NCBI RefSeq assembly: GCF_900100785.1
Contig: NZ_FNCP01000011.1
Coordinates: 1-64,000, forward strand
Source: Desulfosporosinus hippei DSM 8344
GTDB taxonomy: Bacteria > Bacillota > Desulfitobacteriia > Desulfitobacteriales > Desulfitobacteriaceae
Direction: 5' to 3'
DNA: 64,000 nucleotides
How positions within the stretch are numbered: the stretch's first letter is position 1; the number at the start of each line of letters is the position of its first letter. Made by a program: the position numbers and the translations under genes. Below, piece by piece: positions 60,931 to 64,000 of this stretch. Below the pieces are notes generated by a model that was not told the origin of the DNA, did no database searches, and worked only from the letters and a program-made list of their open reading frames with translations.

Positions 60931-61536
60931 TTGCTTATCACCTGCGATAATCACATGCAAATGGGTTATATCTACCTAATGCCAAATGACTCTATTGAAG
61001 AGTATACCCTCGCTAAAAGCGAAATTGGTCTTTTTTATGATGTAAGCAGTCTTAGCATTCCAAGGATTAAATGGAACAGTATGGGGCAGAGTTTGAGTCA
61101 AATGCGTTTAGCTACTAAAACTTATAGAGAAGCAGTGGATAAAGGATTTCATTGTGAATTTTGGAATGATCTAGATCAAGAAGGTTATATGATGGGGATC
61201 GAGCTCTATTTGACTGAGGACATGTTTCTCACCTTAGTTGCCCATCAAGCCTTTAAACTTTATGATACTCGTTGGCGTAATCAGGATTTTCGGGTGCTTA
61301 CTTTAGATGCTTATCATGATGTTTTTAACAAAAATAATATAATCTATCCGTTAACTCCAGCAAAAGATGTATTTGTAATCTTAGCCATTGATCCATCGAC
61401 AAAGATTTCCAAGATTATGGCTCTTATTTCTTCCAGAGATGACTTATACCCAATTGATTACCTGCGTAATCCGCTTTTTATGTTAGCTAATTCAAGTCGC
61501 TATTATAATGAAAACGAGAGTTTAGGTATGACATGA
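60931..61536 (+). CDS. Hypothetical cytoplasmic protein
   Basis: 201 residues from TTG, with AGGGGGGA 6-8 bases upstream. The N-terminal NHMQMGYIYLMPN-like strand, the acidic ELYLTEDMFLTLVAHQAF and a Tyr-rich tail give a mixed alpha/beta composition. No signal peptide or membrane helix. I do not recognise the family. A long perfect hairpin follows, so it is a single-gene unit. Confidence 0.65.
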   Translation: MLITCDNHMQMGYIYLMPNDSIEEYTLAKSEIGLFYDVSSLSIPRIKWNSMGQSLSQMRLATKTYREAVDKGFHCEFWNDLDQEGYMMGIELYLTEDMFLTLVAHQAFKLYDTRWRNQDFRVLTLDAYHDVFNKNNIIYPLTPAKDVFVILAIDPSTKISKIMALISSRDDLYPIDYLRNPLFMLANSSRYYNENESLGMT

Positions 61537-61546
61537 TCAAATATCC

Positions 61547-61600
61547 TGATCGCAAGAAGGGTCTGAAACGTTTTAGCGTTTCAGACCCTTCTTGCGATCA
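61547..61600. terminator. 24-bp perfect hairpin between convergent genes
   Basis: Bases 61547-61570 (TGATCGCAAGAAGGG...) are the exact reverse complement of 61577-61600, with a 6-base loop TTTTAG. It lies between the hypothetical gene and the minus-strand amidohydrolase gene and is flanked by ATTTT, so it probably acts in both directions. Confidence 0.7.
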
Positions 61601-61701
61601 ATTTTAGAGAGTTTTTGATATGCTTTCTGAAGACCCCCTTTGTCACTAACAAAGACTAGAAAATTAATGCGCAGCGCATCTATGAAATTTTAAACTTCAT
61701 A

Positions 61702-62859
61702 TTAATCCTTTTGATAGGTAATTTTACCATTGATGATCGTCATTATTACCTTGGACATTGAGTTAAAGGGGTTCTCAGAGAATATGGCAAGATCTGCGTC
61801 ATACCCTTCTTTAAGTTGTCCCAATCGATTGTTACAATCCAATACTTCTGCTGGGTGGACAGTCAGGCATTTTATCGCATCAACATGGGATAGCCCTTCG
61901 GAGATAGCTAAAATAGCAACGGTTCTAAGCTGATCAATAGAATTGTAGGGATGATCAGAAATTAAGGAAACTTTTACCCCTGCTTCAGTAAGCTTCAAAA
62001 CCGAATTGTAATTGCGGCCCTTTAACTCCATTTTAATTCTAGGGGTAAGCATGGGTCCAAATGCTACTGGAACGTTCCTCTCAACTAAGTAATCGGAAAC
62101 TAAATGGGCTTCCGTACCGTGCTCGATTACCAGCTTCTTTATTTTAAATTCTTCAGCAATCCTGACAGCAGTCACGATATCGTCAGCTCTGTGAGCATGG
62201 GCCCGTAATGAAATATGACCGGTTAAAACGGGGATTACTGCTTCTAAGCGAATATCCCTGTATTTGATCTGGCCTGCTTGCTTTAATTCGAGATAGTCTT
62301 GAGCTCTCATGAAAAGATCTCGGATCAGTCCGGTTATACCCATTCTCGTAACTGGACACTTTCCATGGGCCCCATAGGTACTCATGGGATTTTCCCCAAG
62401 TGAGATTTTTAAGCCTGCGGGATTTCGAACGATCATTTGGTCAATAATCCTTCCCTGGGTTTTAATCACTAAGTTTAATCCCCCAACAGCATTATTACTG
62501 CCAGGGCCTGTCATAACTGTTGTCACTCCGGCTCGTAGAGCATCGACAAACGCAATATCTTGAGGGTTGATAGCATCTAACCCTCGTAAATGAGGTGTGA
62601 CGGAGTCGGAAGTCTCATTGTTATCGACTCCTATTTTACCGGTAGCCTCTTCTATGATGCCCAAATGGGTATGGCAATCGATTAATCCAGGGAGGACATA
62701 ACGTTCTCCGATTTCGATTGTTTTGCATTGAGAAGAGGGCTTTCCGATAGTTGTAGAAATTCTGCGAATGATTCCCTCTTCTATCAGAATATCCTTAAGT
62801 TCTTTATTGCCCGTTTTCAGGTCAATGGTCAAACAATTTTTTAACAGAATGCTATCCAT
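61702..62859 (-). CDS. Amidohydrolase (imidazolonepropionase/dihydroorotase-like fold)
   Basis: 385 residues. The metal-binding HTHLG lies in GLIDCHTHLGI near 62, GHISLRAHAHRADD near 215 and VIEHGTEAHL near 244 provide further His, and SDHPYNS near 297 carries the catalytic Asp. The C-terminal GYDADLAIF is standard for the superfamily. It hydrolyses C-N or related bonds of an unidentified small molecule. There is no signal peptide. It is divergent from the PHP-domain gene. Confidence 0.85.
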   Translation of the reverse strand: MDSILLKNCLTIDLKTGNKELKDILIEEGIIRRISTTIGKPSSQCKTIEIGERYVLPGLIDCHTHLGIIEEATGKIGVDNNETSDSVTPHLRGLDAINPQDIAFVDALRAGVTTVMTGPGSNNAVGGLNLVIKTQGRIIDQMIVRNPAGLKISLGENPMSTYGAHGKCPVTRMGITGLIRDLFMRAQDYLELKQAGQIKYRDIRLEAVIPVLTGHISLRAHAHRADDIVTAVRIAEEFKIKKLVIEHGTEAHLVSDYLVERNVPVAFGPMLTPRIKMELKGRNYNSVLKLTEAGVKVSLISDHPYNSIDQLRTVAILAISEGLSHVDAIKCLTVHPAEVLDCNNRLGQLKEGYDADLAIFSENPFNSMSKVIMTIINGKITYQKD

Positions 62860-63070
62860 TTAACACCTCATCATTTCGTAAGGATCATTGTACACTAACA
62901 AAATAGTTATTCCCTGAATTCACTTGAATAATGCTATAAATTATCAATAACCCTAATCTTTAACTTTAAATTAAACTTTACCAAGTGATAATACCTCATT
63001 AACAATTATCCTTTATGATAGGTATTAGAAAGATTATTGTAATTAATTTGAGAGATAATGAGGTGTTAGA

Positions 63071-63841
63071 ATGGAAATGTTAGTTGATTTGCATACCCAT
63101 ACCCTTGCAAGCGGACATGCGTATAGTACTGTAACAGAAAATGCGCTGGCAGCCTCACGTCGAGGACTTAGATTAATGGGAATGACAGACCATGGTCCGA
63201 GTATGCCGGGGGCACCTCACCTTTTCCATTTTGAAAACTTAACAATTATCCCTGATCAGTTATTTGGTGTAAAAATCATGCCGGGGGTTGAAGCAAATAT
63301 CATCAATCCTGAAGGGGAATTAGATATGCCCTTAAAATATTTAGAGACGTTGAGCCTTATCCTTGTTGGGCTGCACCCTATCTGTTATCCAGGTGGAACA
63401 TGTGAAGAAAATACTCAAGCTTATATCAAGGCAATGATAAATCCATATACGGATATAATGGTTCATCCCGGACGACCAGATTTTGAAATGGATCTTGAAA
63501 AAATTGCCTATGCTTCTGCCTTACTAAATGTCCCACTGGAGGTTAATAATAGTTCTCTATCAACAATACATGAAAAAGATGCAGCTCGAAAAAATTGCAA
63601 ATCGATTGCTCGCTATATGGCAAAGTACAGAAGTCCGGTAATTTTGGGAAGTGATGCTCACTACTGTGATCGAGTCGGTGAGTTTAGTGAAGCCATAGAG
63701 TTAGTTCAAGAGACTGGAATATCGGGACAAGATATTCTCAACACTTCCCCAGAGCGAGTCCTGGATTATCTGGCGGCACGTCGCATACGACGTAAAGATA
63801 TAAAACCTTCTATGCTTATGCATAGGTTATCTATTGCTTAA
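63071..63841 (+). CDS. PHP-domain phosphatase/phosphoesterase (YcdX-like)
   Basis: 256 residues. PHP motif I is VDLHTHTLASGHAYS near 4, motif II MTDHGPSMPG near 38, a conserved LHPICYPG near 98, motif III MVHPGRPDF near 133, and motif IV ILGSDAHYCDRVGEF near 192. These provide the trinuclear metal site. The length equals YcdX-like phosphatases. The physiological substrate is not known. ATG with AATGAGGTG upstream. Confidence 0.9.
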   Translation: MEMLVDLHTHTLASGHAYSTVTENALAASRRGLRLMGMTDHGPSMPGAPHLFHFENLTIIPDQLFGVKIMPGVEANIINPEGELDMPLKYLETLSLILVGLHPICYPGGTCEENTQAYIKAMINPYTDIMVHPGRPDFEMDLEKIAYASALLNVPLEVNNSSLSTIHEKDAARKNCKSIARYMAKYRSPVILGSDAHYCDRVGEFSEAIELVQETGISGQDILNTSPERVLDYLAARRIRRKDIKPSMLMHRLSIA

Positions 63842-63894
63842 GTTTAGCAATTAGATGGGGTCTCCCTTATAAATGAGGGCTCCCTTACAATCAG

Positions 63895-63940
63895 GAGGCT
63901 GTCGGATGTGTTTATTTACATTTCGATGGCCTCTCTTATT
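63895..63940 (+). terminator. Candidate terminator after the PHP gene
   Basis: GAGGC (63895-63899) pairs with GCCTC (63929-63933), with ATGT/ACAT inside, followed by TCTTATTT. The remaining bases to 64000 show no gene I can support. Confidence 0.5.
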
Positions 63941-64000
63941 TAGTTGATCAAAATATAAGCTCATTCTCGAAATTGGAGTTCTTCATTCTTCTATGATGAG

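Overview
The window reads as a chromosomal segment of a low-GC, endospore-forming, strictly anaerobic Firmicute, most like the Desulfosporosinus/Desulfitobacterium group (Peptococcaceae). This is an inference from gene content: a YyaC-type sporulation protein, a four-subunit 2-oxoacid:ferredoxin oxidoreductase, small clostridial ferredoxins, an AMP-forming acetyl-CoA synthetase, a methanopterin-type cyclohydrolase, an Agr-type peptide signalling locus, and frequent TTG/GTG starts with strong GGAGG ribosome binding sites. I recognised no rRNA, tRNA, CRISPR array or prophage. The only mobile-element trace is what looks like an IS21-family end at the extreme left.

Layout. 1-3.6 kb: a c-di-GMP signalling gene (sensor/GGDEF/HD-GYP) apparently cut by an IS end, then yyaC and an HD-domain gene. 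3.9-8.1 kb: a translationally coupled operon of ferredoxin, korA, korB, korC and a HEAT-repeat protein. 8.4-13.8 kb: a small ORF, an acetyl-CoA synthetase with an unusual C-terminal extension, a membrane-anchored unknown, a fumarylacetoacetase-family enzyme and a second HD-GYP protein. 14.1-17.1 kb (minus): ferredoxin, SGNH hydrolase and a BcrAB-like ABC exporter. 17.4-22 kb: YnfA-like protein, PanE-like reductase, a 43-aa ORF coupled to an arginine-deiminase-fold protein, a K+ channel and a DUF1904 protein. 22.2-23.8 kb: an envelope-type cluster (DUF2089, SHOCT/YvlB-like, a frameshifted gene, YvlD-like). 24-30.3 kb: ABC1 kinase, methyltransferase, ABC exporter, MFS transporter and Nudix hydrolase. 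30.4-34.2 kb: BenE-like transporter and ilvB-ilvN. 34.3-43.2 kb: cell-wall amidase, then a cobalamin riboswitch ahead of ubiD-hyuA-hyuB, and a site-2 protease. 43.5-51 kb: small unknowns, a structured-RNA candidate, aguA-aguB, an XRE regulator, a Spo0F-like receiver, Mch, a c-di-AMP riboswitch and citrate synthase. 51.3-57.3 kb: a chemoreceptor, then an agr-like locus with two tandem paralogous hydrophobic proteins, agrB, agrD and a PAS histidine kinase. 57.3-64 kb: SWIM/SNF2 helicase, an unknown, an amidohydrolase and a PHP-domain protein.

Most striking: (1) the agr-like locus, in which two paralogous multi-pass proteins precede AgrB and AgrD and no AgrC-type receptor is adjacent; (2) a cobalamin riboswitch plus terminator ahead of a UbiD/hydantoinase-type operon with no obvious B12 link; (3) a c-di-AMP riboswitch with promoter and terminator but no surviving downstream gene; (4) an isolated methenyl-tetrahydromethanopterin cyclohydrolase; (5) two candidate structured RNAs of no class I recognise; (6) several long perfect palindromes. 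All family calls come from reading the sequence. No database search was run.
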